DNA of 64,000 nucleotides, taken from Nucisporomicrobium flavum. GTDB lineage: Bacteria; Actinomycetota; Actinomycetes; Mycobacteriales; Micromonosporaceae. The stretch lies in the NCBI RefSeq assembly GCF_016464385.1, contig NZ_JADMLH010000014.1, positions 1 to 64,000 of the forward strand. Direction: 5' to 3'. Below the pieces are notes generated by a model. The model made no database searches. It was not told the DNA's origin and saw only the letters and a program-made list of their open reading frames with translations. The position numbers were made by a program, and so were the translations under genes. Below, piece after piece: positions 8,333 to 17,788 of this stretch; position 1 is the first letter of the stretch, and each line of letters starts with the position of its first letter.

Positions 8333-11029
8333 GTGACGACGAACGACGAAGAGCGGCGCGCTCGCCCACGGTTCCGGCGGCGCACCGAGCCGGTGGCTGG
8401 TGCGGCTGATCCGGAGTCGCTGTTCGGCGAGCTTCCCCGAACTCCTAGCGGCGTCGGCGCGTTGTGGTCGCACCAGGCCGACCAGCTTCGGACATACGCG
8501 CAGGAGCACTCCACAACGGCGGACGTCGCGCTTGAACTACCCACCGGTTCGGGCAAGACGCTGGTGGGCCTGCTGGTCTCGGAGTGGAGACGCCGGACGC
8601 TCGCACAGCGGGTGGTGTACGCCTGCCCAACCAAACAGCTCGCCCGTCAGGTGTTGCATAAGGCAAACGCGCAGGGCATCCCGGCGGTCCTCTTGATCGG
8701 GCCGCACGGGAACTGGGATCAGGCGCAACTCTCTCGGTACACCCGCGGTGAGGCGATCGCTGTCACCACCTACAGCGCGATCTTCGCCCTTCGGTCCTAC
8801 CTCGACGACGCTCAGACGCTGGTGTTCGACGACGCTCACGCCGCGGAAAGCTACGTCGCCGAAGCGTGGGCCCTGAGTGTCGGCGCTGATCTTGATCAAT
8901 ACGTCCAGCTTTTCGATGCGCTCGCCGACGCTGTCGAACCATCGTTCGTCGCGCGGATGGTCGCGCCTGACGGCCCGGCGGCTGACCCCGGCGAGGTGCG
9001 ACTCATTCCCATCGGAGCGGTTGCGCGTCACGCCGAGGCCATCGACAGCGTCCTCGCGAGTCTAAAAGGCGACAAGTCCTACCGAGTCAAGATGCTGCGA
9101 GCGAACTTGAGCTCGTGCCTGTTCTACGTGTCGCGCCGTGAGTTCTACATCCGTCCGATGATCCCGCCCACGTTCGAACACGAGGCGTTCACTGGCCCGA
9201 GTCAGCGGCTGTACCTATCCGCGACGCTCGGCGACGCCGGCGAGCTGGAACGGGCTTTCGGCCGCACCGGCATCAAGCGAGTACCCGTTCCCCCTGCGTG
9301 GGACAGGACCGGCAGCGGGCGCCGTTTCTTCGTCTTCCCGGAGCTGGCGGGACCGCCGACCGAGGTCCAGGAGCAAAGTGAGATTCCGGAGCCTGAGTTC
9401 CGTAAGAGTCAGCCGCCGACGTCTGACGCCGCGACCAACGAGACCGGCGAGGACGAGGAACCCGAGGAGGAAGAGGCCGGTTTGGTCGGTGAACTGCTCG
9501 GCCTGAGCAGAAAGCGACTCATCCTGACTCCCGACAACAAGTCAGCGATCCGTATCGCCGACCTGCTCGGTGTTCCCTCCGGGGAGCGCTTTACCGCCAA
9601 GGACGCTGACACCGGAATCCAGCCGTTCATCGACGCGGAGAGCGGAACCTTACTCGCGCCGAACCGGTACGACGGCATGGACCTGGCGGACAATGCCTGC
9701 CGCATCATGCTCATGGCCGGTCTTCCCGCAGCGTCTCACCTGCAGGACAGGTTCCTGGACACCAAGCTGCGGGCCCCTGAGGTACTACAAGAGCGAATTC
9801 GTACTCGTGTCCTTCAAGGCGCCGGCCGATGCACCCGCGGCCCGAAGGACTGGGCAGTGGTTGTGATTACCGGTGAGGACATTCTGCGGTTCCTATCCTA
9901 CGCCGAGGTGCGCAAGTCGCTGCCGGTCGAGCTACAGGCCGAGATCACCTTCGGCCTCGAGCAAAGCCAGGCACCCGCGGACGATCTTGTCCTGCTCGCC
10001 GAGAGCGCGCTGCGACAAGACGAGGTCTGGCAGGAAGACGCAGAACCGGAGCTGGCGAGGCTGCGCCGAGAGGCCACCCGCGTCCCCCAGCCGAACGTCG
10101 CCGAACTCGCGGCGAGCACACTGCTCGAAGTCCGCGCGTGGAACTACGCGTGGCAGCAAGACTGGGAGTCCGCAGCCCGTACAGCCGTTGAGGTGTTGGA
10201 GAGATTGAAGGCGCCGAGCCTGCGGCCGTACCACGCCCTCTGGGCGTACCTGGGCAGCGCGTGGTCCGCGTTGGCCTCATCAGACGACACCTCGCCGGCT
10301 GCCTTGCGCAGCGCAGATCTCCTGCGCAAAGCGCACAGTGCCGCGGTCGGGACGACCTGGCTCAAGGAAGTTCAACCATTGCCGGCCACGACGTACGACT
10401 CCGACCCGCGGGATGAGGAAGCTGTCGAGGGCGTCACCACCCTGCTCAAGGGACGGCTGAGTTCGCCGGTGAAGTTCGAGCGCGAAGCGTCCACCATGCT
10501 CGCCGACCTGGCACAGAAAAACGCCACCAGATACGAACAAGGACTCGTCAAGCTTGGAGAGCTTCTCGGCGCAGCATCATCCAAGCCGCCTGGCCAAGGA
10601 CGGGCAGATGCGGCGTGGGTATGGACTCAGCTGTGGATCACCCTGGAGGCGAAGAGTGAGCAGGAGCCTCAGGGTTTGCTCAGCATGGACTATGTGCGGC
10701 AGACCAATACGCAGCTCGCATCGCTGGCCGCCGACCATGGCGTCGAATACGCACCGGAGGGCAGCATCTCCGTCATCGTGACGCCGCGCAGTGTGGTTGA
10801 CCCTGACGCGGTGCCCATCGCGGCACCGCAGGTCAACCTGGCGACACCCAAGCTCATCCTCGATATCGCTCACGACACGGTACGGGCGTGGAAGGAGCTG
10901 CGAGGCATCGCCAAAGGCGTAGCAGGCGACGTCCTGCACACCGATATCGCGCGCGTGCTCTGGGAACATCGCGTGCTGGCGACGCAGGTGCGTGAGCGTC
11001 TGAGCGCGGATCCCATCCGTGGATCTTGA
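8333..11029 (+). CDS. DEAD/DEAH-like SF2 helicase
   Basis: An 898-residue SF2 helicase. Motifs in order: Walker A LPTGSGKTL (about residue 70), motif Ib-like AVTTYSAIF, Walker B LVFDDAHAAE (about 165), motif III YLSATLGD (about 295), an acidic insert rich in Glu near 380, and motif VI VLQGAGRCTRG (about 495). The last 400 residues are helical and unrecognised. I chose the GTG at 8333 because GAGAGG ends 8 bases upstream. A GTG at 8267 would add 22 residues. It heads a rightward series of five genes including a nuclease and a TerY-P triad, which suggests a DNA-processing defence role. The exact subfamily is not recognised. Confidence 0.75.
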   Translation: MTTNDEERRARPRFRRRTEPVAGAADPESLFGELPRTPSGVGALWSHQADQLRTYAQEHSTTADVALELPTGSGKTLVGLLVSEWRRRTLAQRVVYACPTKQLARQVLHKANAQGIPAVLLIGPHGNWDQAQLSRYTRGEAIAVTTYSAIFALRSYLDDAQTLVFDDAHAAESYVAEAWALSVGADLDQYVQLFDALADAVEPSFVARMVAPDGPAADPGEVRLIPIGAVARHAEAIDSVLASLKGDKSYRVKMLRANLSSCLFYVSRREFYIRPMIPPTFEHEAFTGPSQRLYLSATLGDAGELERAFGRTGIKRVPVPPAWDRTGSGRRFFVFPELAGPPTEVQEQSEIPEPEFRKSQPPTSDAATNETGEDEEPEEEEAGLVGELLGLSRKRLILTPDNKSAIRIADLLGVPSGERFTAKDADTGIQPFIDAESGTLLAPNRYDGMDLADNACRIMLMAGLPAASHLQDRFLDTKLRAPEVLQERIRTRVLQGAGRCTRGPKDWAVVVITGEDILRFLSYAEVRKSLPVELQAEITFGLEQSQAPADDLVLLAESALRQDEVWQEDAEPELARLRREATRVPQPNVAELAASTLLEVRAWNYAWQQDWESAARTAVEVLERLKAPSLRPYHALWAYLGSAWSALASSDDTSPAALRSADLLRKAHSAAVGTTWLKEVQPLPATTYDSDPRDEEAVEGVTTLLKGRLSSPVKFEREASTMLADLAQKNATRYEQGLVKLGELLGAASSKPPGQGRADAAWVWTQLWITLEAKSEQEPQGLLSMDYVRQTNTQLASLAADHGVEYAPEGSISVIVTPRSVVDPDAVPIAAPQVNLATPKLILDIAHDTVRAWKELRGIAKGVAGDVLHTDIARVLWEHRVLATQVRERLSADPIRGS

Positions 11030-11288
11030 GCGCAGCTCGTCTGACCGCCGAGCGGCCCGAGCGTGGGCCTACGTTGATCCTTTTCCGTCAGCGTGGACGC
11101 CTCCTCCTCACCCGACGGCATCTGCCGCTGCCTTGCCTGGGCTGCGCAAGCCGTGAAGCGGGGCGATGATGTCGCGTTTCTGACAACCCGCTCATAGATC
11201 AACTTCGGTCAGAGTGTCAGACCCTCCATCTACAGTTCGCAAGCAGTTGCCTACGCACGGCGGCTGCCAGGTCGGCTGGAGGGTGAGG

Positions 11289-12131
11289 ATGGCTCGACGA
11301 CGGCGAAGGACACGGCCCGCCACCACGACGGACGGCTGGTGGCTGGCCGGTGGAGCCTTCCTGCTGGTCAGTGTTGTCGTCCAGTTCGCTCAGCAGCACC
11401 CGGCGGCCGCATCGCTGATGACGGTGGCTGTGATCGGTGCGACGGGCGGGGCGGGATGGCTGTGGTTTCGGCGATCTCGGCGCCTAGCACGCCAGGAGCT
11501 AACGGTCGCCGTCACCGACGCCATGTCCGGCTCGCAGTTCGAGCACTGGGTGGCCCGTTTGATGCGGGCCAGCGGATGCTGGCGTGTGCGGGTGTCCGGC
11601 GGTTCCGGCGACATGGGCGCGGACGTGACCGGATTCGCCCCGGACGGCCGACGGCTTGTGGTGCAGTGCAAGCGGTACGCCACGAAGGTCGGTAGCCCGG
11701 AGGTGCAGCGATTCGCCGGAACCGCCCGGCACATCCACGGCGCGGATGTCGCGTTGATGGTCACGAACAACTACCTCACCGCTCAGGCCGCCGACGTGGC
11801 CCGGCGATGTCACATCAGCGTCGTCGACCGCGACGCGCTCGGCCGGTGGGCTGACTCGCTGACGGTGCCGATCGCCGCGATCCCCGGCCAGTCGGTCACT
11901 TCCGCGCGGCCGCGGCTGACACGGCTTGCCACGGCCCGGCGCTTTCACCACTTGATGACGGTGTGGTCTTCGCGGCGGGCACGGCGACGTTCACAGCCCA
12001 TCGTCCCCGCGGCCGGACATTCTGTGCCGGCGTCGCCCGCGGCTTCCGCCAGCCCCGCAACGGCGAACACCACCGCACCGCCTCCGGTTGTCGCCCCGTC
12101 CACCACGGATTGGTGGAACGAGGCGCCGTAA
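11289..12131 (+). CDS. Mrr-like restriction endonuclease with N-terminal membrane anchor
   Basis: A 280-residue protein. Two hydrophobic segments near residues 17-34 and 41-60 form an N-terminal membrane hairpin after an Arg-rich start. The nuclease domain follows: the stretch with GSGDMGADVTGF, then LVVQCKRY, gives the D...QxK pattern of the Mrr catalytic (PD-(D/E)xK) family, and VGSPEVQRF is also typical. The C-terminal 70 residues are Pro/Ala/Thr-rich linker. The ATG at 11289 has GGAGGG at 11278-11283. An upstream in-frame GTG at 11214 is less likely. It probably cleaves foreign DNA at the membrane together with the preceding helicase. A membrane position for an Mrr-type enzyme is notable. 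Confidence 0.75.
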   Translation: MARRRRRTRPATTTDGWWLAGGAFLLVSVVVQFAQQHPAAASLMTVAVIGATGGAGWLWFRRSRRLARQELTVAVTDAMSGSQFEHWVARLMRASGCWRVRVSGGSGDMGADVTGFAPDGRRLVVQCKRYATKVGSPEVQRFAGTARHIHGADVALMVTNNYLTAQAADVARRCHISVVDRDALGRWADSLTVPIAAIPGQSVTSARPRLTRLATARRFHHLMTVWSSRRARRRSQPIVPAAGHSVPASPAASASPATANTTAPPPVVAPSTTDWWNEAP

Positions 12132-12268
12132 CACCGCTGCCACGCCTGAACAGTGTCCGAGCTGGCGAAGCCGTCCTCGGTAGGCATTCGCCCCCAACAA
12201 GCCGTCGTCACGCCGCACTAGGAACGTGACCTGCCCCGTTGCATGACCCGAACCCGGAAGGAACCGCC

Positions 12269-13108
12269 GTGGCGTACACCGCCGAGATCAGCCGCTCGAA
12301 CCCCAGCTGCTTCATCTTCTTAATTGACCAGTCGACGTCCATGCTCGACGAGATCACCGAAGGCGAGCTGGTGCGCCGCAAGGCGGACGTTGTCGCCGAC
12401 GCACTGAACCGGCTGCTGCGCGAGCTGGCAGTCAAGTGCGCCAAGGAAGGAGGCGTCCGCGACTACTTCCACGTCGCGGTCATCGGGTACGGCGTACACG
12501 TCGGATCGCTGCTCGAAGGTGAGCTCGCCGGTCGCGACCTGGTGCCGCTGTCGCAGGTCGCGAAGTACCCGGCCCGGGTCGAAGAACGGACGAAGAAGGT
12601 CCCCGACGGTGCCGGCGGGCTGGTCGAGCAGCCGACCAAGTTCCCCGTCTGGGTGGACCCAGTCGGCAATGGCGGCACCCCGATGGTCGAGGCGCTGCGC
12701 CAGGCCACCGTCCTGGCCAACACGTTCCTGGCGACCAACGAGAACTGCTTCCCGCCGGTGGTGCTGAACCTGACCGACGGCCAGGCCACCGACGGCGATC
12801 CGCGCCCGGCCGCGGAAGCGGTGCGGGAGCTGGCGTCCACCGACGGCAACGTGCTGCTGTTCAACCTGCACGTGTCCAGCGAGGGTGGCACGCCGACAAT
12901 CTTCCCGGGGGCGTCGGCCGAGCTGAACGACGAGTACGCCCGCACCTTGTTCTCGATGAGTTCGCCGCTGCCGCCGCACATGCGCGCCTACGCCGCCCAG
13001 CAGGGTATCGCCGTCGATGGCACCAGCCGCGGCTTCGTCTACAACGCCGACATGATCACCGTCGTGCAGTTCCTCGACATCGGCACCCGCGCCACGGACC
13101 TGCGCTGA
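12269..13108 (+). CDS. TerY-like von Willebrand factor A domain protein
   Basis: A 279-residue vWA protein and the first member of a TerY-P triad. The metal-ion-dependent adhesion site is visible: DQSTSM near residue 22, the Thr in NGGTPMVEA near 138 and the Asp in LNLTDGQ near 168. TerY-type vWA proteins act as scaffolds regulated by the kinase/phosphatase pair encoded beside them. The GTG at 12269 is chosen because AAGGA precedes it by about 7 bases; the frame extends upstream without a better start. It lies 137 bases after the Mrr gene and 20 bases before the phosphatase gene. Confidence 0.8.
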   Translation: MAYTAEISRSNPSCFIFLIDQSTSMLDEITEGELVRRKADVVADALNRLLRELAVKCAKEGGVRDYFHVAVIGYGVHVGSLLEGELAGRDLVPLSQVAKYPARVEERTKKVPDGAGGLVEQPTKFPVWVDPVGNGGTPMVEALRQATVLANTFLATNENCFPPVVLNLTDGQATDGDPRPAAEAVRELASTDGNVLLFNLHVSSEGGTPTIFPGASAELNDEYARTLFSMSSPLPPHMRAYAAQQGIAVDGTSRGFVYNADMITVVQFLDIGTRATDLR

Positions 13109-13128
13109 GCCCGGGAACCGCACCGGTC

Positions 13129-13917
13129 ATGCGCGCATTCATCAGTACGTTCGCGGTGCCCAAGGCCGGCTCGACGAACGAGGAGTACGAGGACGCCAGC
13201 GACGTGCGACCTGCGGCCGGTGACGACGCAGAGGTCATCGGGCCGTGGCTGGCCGCCGCGGTCGCCGACGGCGCCAGCGAGGCCATGCTCGCCGGACACT
13301 GGGCGCGACACCTCACCACCACGTTCACGGCGGCGCCCGCCGGGCAGCACCTGGCCGCGACGATCCTCGCGGCCGCGACCGGCTGGGACGCGGTCGAAGC
13401 CGAATACCGACGCGTCCGCGACGATGCCGGCGAGCCGATCGCCTGGTACGAGGAAGATGGCCTACGTCGCGGCGCCTACGCCACCCTCGTCGGCGCACAT
13501 CTGCTAGATGGGCGCACCGACCGTCAGGGCCCGCTGCTGGTGGCCGCGCTGGGCGACGCCTGCCTGTTCCAGGTGCGCGACGACGAGCTGATCACCGCAT
13601 TCCCTATCGACGACCCCGACGAGTTCGACACCCGGCCCGGTCTGGCCCCGTCCCGGCCGCTCGACCCCGCCAAGATCGGCGAACACGTGGTGGCGCGGGC
13701 CACCGAGTGGCGGCAAGGCGATCAGCTGCTGTTGGCCAGCGACGCGCTCGCCCAGTGGTTCCTGGCCCAGGCCCGGGCCGGCGGGACACCGTGGCGCACC
13801 CTGTCCGATCTCGGCACCGACGCCGAGATCGGCGGGTTCGCCGCACTCGTTGACGGCTGCCGAGCCAACGGGTCGCTGAAGAACGACGACACCACGCTGC
13901 TGCGCATCGACCTGTGA
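13129..13917 (+). CDS. PP2C-family protein phosphatase (TerY-P triad)
   Basis: A 262-residue phosphatase of the PP2C/SpoIIE superfamily. Diagnostic pieces are AAVADGAS near residue 44 (first metal Asp), the ALGDACLF segment near 140 and the C-terminal KNDDTTLLRI, whose Asp pair binds metal. It should remove phosphates placed by the kinase encoded 26 bases downstream, probably on the vWA protein or on the kinase itself. The ATG at 13129 lies 20 bases after the vWA stop. The ribosome site is weak, consistent with translational coupling. All three triad genes share strand and close spacing. Confidence 0.8.
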   Translation: MRAFISTFAVPKAGSTNEEYEDASDVRPAAGDDAEVIGPWLAAAVADGASEAMLAGHWARHLTTTFTAAPAGQHLAATILAAATGWDAVEAEYRRVRDDAGEPIAWYEEDGLRRGAYATLVGAHLLDGRTDRQGPLLVAALGDACLFQVRDDELITAFPIDDPDEFDTRPGLAPSRPLDPAKIGEHVVARATEWRQGDQLLLASDALAQWFLAQARAGGTPWRTLSDLGTDAEIGGFAALVDGCRANGSLKNDDTTLLRIDL

Positions 13918-13943
13918 ACCGCTGACGAGCGAGGACGACCACC

Positions 13944-16124
13944 GTGACCCAGCAGAGATCACCGGCCCGGTACCCGACCGGCGGCGATTACGTCGACGCG
14001 CTGCAAGCGCCGGGCCTGGCCTTCTCTGACCCGCAACTGCGGGCCGGCACGGTCAAGACCGACGACCTCGGCATGCCGGAACCGGTGTCGGGCAACTTCG
14101 CCTCCGTCTTCCATGTCTACGGGACCGTGGGTGAGCAGTGGGCGATTAAGTGTTTCGTCCGTCCCGACGCGGACCGGCACCGCCGGTACGACGCGATCGC
14201 CACCGCTCTGCAGGCGTTGCACCATCCGGCCCTGGTGGACTTCGACTACCAGGCCGAAGGGGTCATGGTGGCGGGCGTGCGTTACCCGCTGCTGAAGATG
14301 CGGTGGGTGCAAGCCCAGGGTCTGATGTCCTGGCTGGAGTCTCACCTGTCCTTCCCGGACCGAGTCCTATCCGTCGCGGCGCAGTTCGCCGACGTCGTCG
14401 CCGTGCTGGAGCGCGCGGGCATCGCCCACGGCGATCTTCAACACGGAAACCTGTTGATCACCGCCAACGACGAGCTAAAGCTCATCGATTACGACGGCAT
14501 GTTCGTCCCCCAGCTCGCCGGGCTGCCCGCGAACGAGAAAGGGCTCGCCAACTATCAGCATCCTCGTCGCGCCGACAGCGACTACGGTCCCGGCCTGGAC
14601 CGCTTCTCCGCCTGGGTGATCTACGCCAGCTTGATTGCCCTGGCCACGCGGCCAAATCTGTGGCGACGCCTCCGTGCCAGCGATGACGACACCAAGCTGC
14701 TGTTCGCCTCCGCGGACTACCTCGATCCCGCGGCTTCCGACGCTTTCCAACAAATTCGGACCGCAGGGTCGGCTCAGCTCACCGAACTCGCCGACCATCT
14801 GATGAGCTTCACCCGGATGCTTCCCGCCCAGCTGCCCCCACTCGAGTCGGTCACCGCCGGCAAGACCACCTCTGCAACACCGGTAGCGCACGCGGCACAG
14901 GCCGCTGAAGTCCCGGACTGGCTCGCTGATCACCTGGACACGACGGCGTCGCCCGCGCCGACGTCGGCTCCCGCCGGCGCGTTCGGGCAACCGGTGACGT
15001 ACTCGTTCGCCGGCCGGAATCTGATCCTGGCCCGCATCGCCGCGGCATTCGCGCTGCTCATGACGGCAGGAGGTGCAGCGGCCTACCTGGGCTGGACGAC
15101 GGCGGCGGTCGTGCCCCTCATCGGATGGCTTCTCGCGGCCGCGGTCGCGGCGGCGGTGATTGCGAGCACCTACTGGACCCATCCGCTGACTGCGGCCCGC
15201 AGGCGAGCGGCCGCCGATTGCGTGACGGCGCGGCGCGCCGTCGTGGCCGCGGAGAATGAAGTACGAAACGCACAGCACCTCGTCGTAGAACTCGAAGCTA
15301 GCGGAGCGGCGCAGAGGCAGGCCATTGCCCAGCAGCGTACCGCTGCCGTCCGACAGCGCGACGCCGCGACAGGGCACGCGCAGCAGGTCCTGCAACAGAC
15401 GCTGCAAGCTCTTCAGCAGCAACGCTCCAACTGGCACAACAGCCAGCAGGCCAGAGAGCAGAAGCGGCTCGAGGTCATCGCGGCCGAGCACGTTCAGCGG
15501 GTCTTGGCCAGCACCGTCATCGCGAAAAACCCGCCACCCGGGATTCATGCCAAGCTTGCCGGCGCGCTTGCCGCACACGGGTTCCGCACTGCCGCTGACT
15601 TCGTCGAGTACCGCACCGTGTCCGGGCATGGCCAGTACCCCAAGACCTACATCAAGCGCACGGGGACTGACTACGGCACGTACGTGGAGAACATCGGGGA
15701 GACGCGTGCACAGTCGCTGATTCAATGGCGCGAGGCCGTCAAGACTCGTGCCGAGGCCCAGGCTCCCCGGTCACTCACTGCACAACAGCGCGGTGAGGTA
15801 GCCGCTGAACTCCAGCGATTCCATGCCGGACTCAACGCTCAAGAGAATGCGGCGAAATCGCAAGCTCGGGGCGCTATCGATCACGCTAAGGGCGTGGAAC
15901 AGGCTGCACAGGCGGGGCTGGACAAGCAGCAGCGCGACGTAGAGGCCGACCTCGGTGCGAAACGCGCCAACCTCGAGCGGCGTGCCGTCGGGGCGCAGAA
16001 CGCTGTCACGGCCGCCCGACGTGACGCTGCCCAACGCGACGCCGCTCTCACTCCGCTGAAGCGGGCCACCATGCCGAGGTACCTGCGCGCTGCCGCCGGA
16101 TCCGCCCCGTCATGGACGGCTTGA
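13944..16124 (+). CDS. Protein kinase-like membrane protein with coiled coil (TerY-P triad)
   Basis: A 726-residue kinase. The N-lobe has GNFASVFHVYG (glycine loop) and WAIKCF (ATP-binding Lys). The catalytic loop is HGDLQHGN in place of HRDxKxxN, and LIDYDGMF replaces DFG. A transmembrane hairpin lies near residues 355-415. A Gln/Ala-rich coiled coil follows (about 415-510), then a segment with GIHAKLAGALAAHGFRTAAD and NIGETRAQSL that looks like a helix-hairpin-helix pair, and a second coiled coil to the end. The start GTG has GAGG about 9 bases upstream. It closes the triad and the rightward cassette. The HGD form is also found in lipopolysaccharide- and RIO-type kinases. Confidence 0.78.
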   Translation: MTQQRSPARYPTGGDYVDALQAPGLAFSDPQLRAGTVKTDDLGMPEPVSGNFASVFHVYGTVGEQWAIKCFVRPDADRHRRYDAIATALQALHHPALVDFDYQAEGVMVAGVRYPLLKMRWVQAQGLMSWLESHLSFPDRVLSVAAQFADVVAVLERAGIAHGDLQHGNLLITANDELKLIDYDGMFVPQLAGLPANEKGLANYQHPRRADSDYGPGLDRFSAWVIYASLIALATRPNLWRRLRASDDDTKLLFASADYLDPAASDAFQQIRTAGSAQLTELADHLMSFTRMLPAQLPPLESVTAGKTTSATPVAHAAQAAEVPDWLADHLDTTASPAPTSAPAGAFGQPVTYSFAGRNLILARIAAAFALLMTAGGAAAYLGWTTAAVVPLIGWLLAAAVAAAVIASTYWTHPLTAARRRAAADCVTARRAVVAAENEVRNAQHLVVELEASGAAQRQAIAQQRTAAVRQRDAATGHAQQVLQQTLQALQQQRSNWHNSQQAREQKRLEVIAAEHVQRVLASTVIAKNPPPGIHAKLAGALAAHGFRTAADFVEYRTVSGHGQYPKTYIKRTGTDYGTYVENIGETRAQSLIQWREAVKTRAEAQAPRSLTAQQRGEVAAELQRFHAGLNAQENAAKSQARGAIDHAKGVEQAAQAGLDKQQRDVEADLGAKRANLERRAVGAQNAVTAARRDAAQRDAALTPLKRATMPRYLRAAAGSAPSWTA

Positions 16125-17788
16125 TCGGCTAGGTAATCGGCCGCCTCACCCAGCCCGCTGAACCCGAAGATCAATCACTCTTCGCGGGACAGAACCCCGA
16201 ACTCGCGAGCAAAGCCAGACACACCTCAGGTGGTTGGCTGTCACCATTGCATCAACCCTTGTGCGACGGCTCTGGGACCACTCGATACGTCGCCGACCGG
16301 CAGGTGGGCAGGTGCGCACGCCCGCTCAGCGGGCACACCTGTCCTTCGTGCCAACGAAGGCCCCTCACCTTGAACAAGAACGGCAGGTTTCCCAAGCATC
16401 GTCCACACGAGGGCGTACGTGCGCGTTGTCCGAGGCGAATAGCCGCCGCTGAACAGCGGTAACGCTTGTATGCAGTGCTCCGGCGGCGGGCCGTCAAATC
16501 GACCGGCGAGCCGCGTTCTGTGTGCGTCTGCTCGGCGCCGATCAAAAGCCCTCGACGCATCGTCGGTCATCGCGACGCCTGCGTTCGTCCGCCTGCGCCC
16601 GTAGGCGTGCTCCATGCAGCTGCGGTGACCGGAACTCTGCCGTAGCACTCCCTCAGAAGTCATTTGGACCGCCGCCTCCCGGTGTCCGAAGTCTGCATGA
16701 TGTCGCTCGCCAAGCGGTAGGTGGCCGCGACGAGCGGCGGCCCGTCCTCGGTGAGATCTGTACGGTCGAACGCGCCCTCGGCCGCCGGTGGCTGTTCCAG
16801 CGGAAATCGCTCCCCAAAGATGTGTTGTCGCAGGATGCCAAGAGAGCCGTCGACGGCCACGCGTCGCTGACGCGTCGGCGGCGACCTCGCCGCGGGCTTG
16901 TGTGCCCAATCTCGCATAAAGTTGATCTGTTGGAGTGAAATCAAAAACGGTCACCGCCAGGAGGGCATCCAGATGGATCGGACGCGCCTAGAGGTCCAGC
17001 CAGACGCAATGATCAACTCTGACGTCCGAAGGCCGTCGAGCATTATCAGAATCAGACAGGTGTGCATAAGTTGCGGACAACGGCCCGATGTGACAGTCTG
17101 AACTCGCTCTTCCTGGTGGATAGATAAATTTGCGGTAAGGGCATGCTGCGGTAAATTTCCTTTATGCCGTAGTCGACGGATGGCGCCCATTTCTAAGTGG
17201 CGACACGCCGACGGCAGCGTCTCTTACTCGCTATTCCTCAGCTGATACTCGGCGCCTGCCGATTTGCTGAGGAGGGCATGCGACTGTGGTTCAGCTTTTC
17301 GCTCGGCACGTCGCGCCGAAGGTTTCTCAGATCAGTGACAAGGGCCGACGGCATGCCGCTGGTGGAAGCACAAGCGCTTGCTGTCGACACCAGCCAGGGC
17401 GCCGTGCCAGTCGCGCTGTACCGCCAAGTCTGAAGATCGCCTGCCTGCAAGGTGCGTCCTCGGATCCGTGGGCGGTCTTGACGGCATCGGCTCAGCGCAT
17501 CGCGCCAGGTCCGTACCCTGACGACCTTGTGTGCCCCGACGTCGGGTGCCGTACTCAGTCATACCGTTCGCGACGCAGCGCTCCGTCGTCCGCGGGTCGC
17601 CGCCAGGCGATGAGGGCGAGGAAACTGAAGCTGCTCCTGTCCGAAACGAAAGCTTGCAAATCCGCGGACACCTCATCCGCTGCGACTCCGCCATCGAGCG
17701 TCTCGTCCCGGAACTCCCTCCATCCCCGTCGCTCGGTTTCTCCAGCTGCAGATTGGGCGGGCACGGCCTCCTCCCGAGAGGTCCGAAC
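16125..17788. other. Stretch of 1.7 kb without a supported gene
   Basis: I see no reading frame here with a family motif or convincing ribosome site. The longest open frame (minus strand, 16241-16954) has no recognisable domain and an Arg-rich composition typical of chance frames in GC-rich DNA. The part from about 16900 to 17200 is clearly more AT-rich than its surroundings and holds two TGCGGTAA copies near 17130 and 17150. It may contain the promoter of the transposition genes, decayed genes or a transposon boundary. Confidence 0.4.

Noticed and set aside
11213..11220. TGTCAG as a left end of the Tn7-like element
   Set aside because: It lacks the adjoining TGAAT and the repeated TGTCAGTA pattern, and it lies in the leader of the Mrr gene.
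16241..16954. Minus-strand frame of 237 codons in the gap before tniQ
   Set aside because: No family motif, no good ribosome site and Arg-rich composition; not enough to call a gene.
17197..17433. Plus-strand frame of 78 codons before tniQ
   Set aside because: No ribosome site or recognisable similarity; overlaps other equally open frames.
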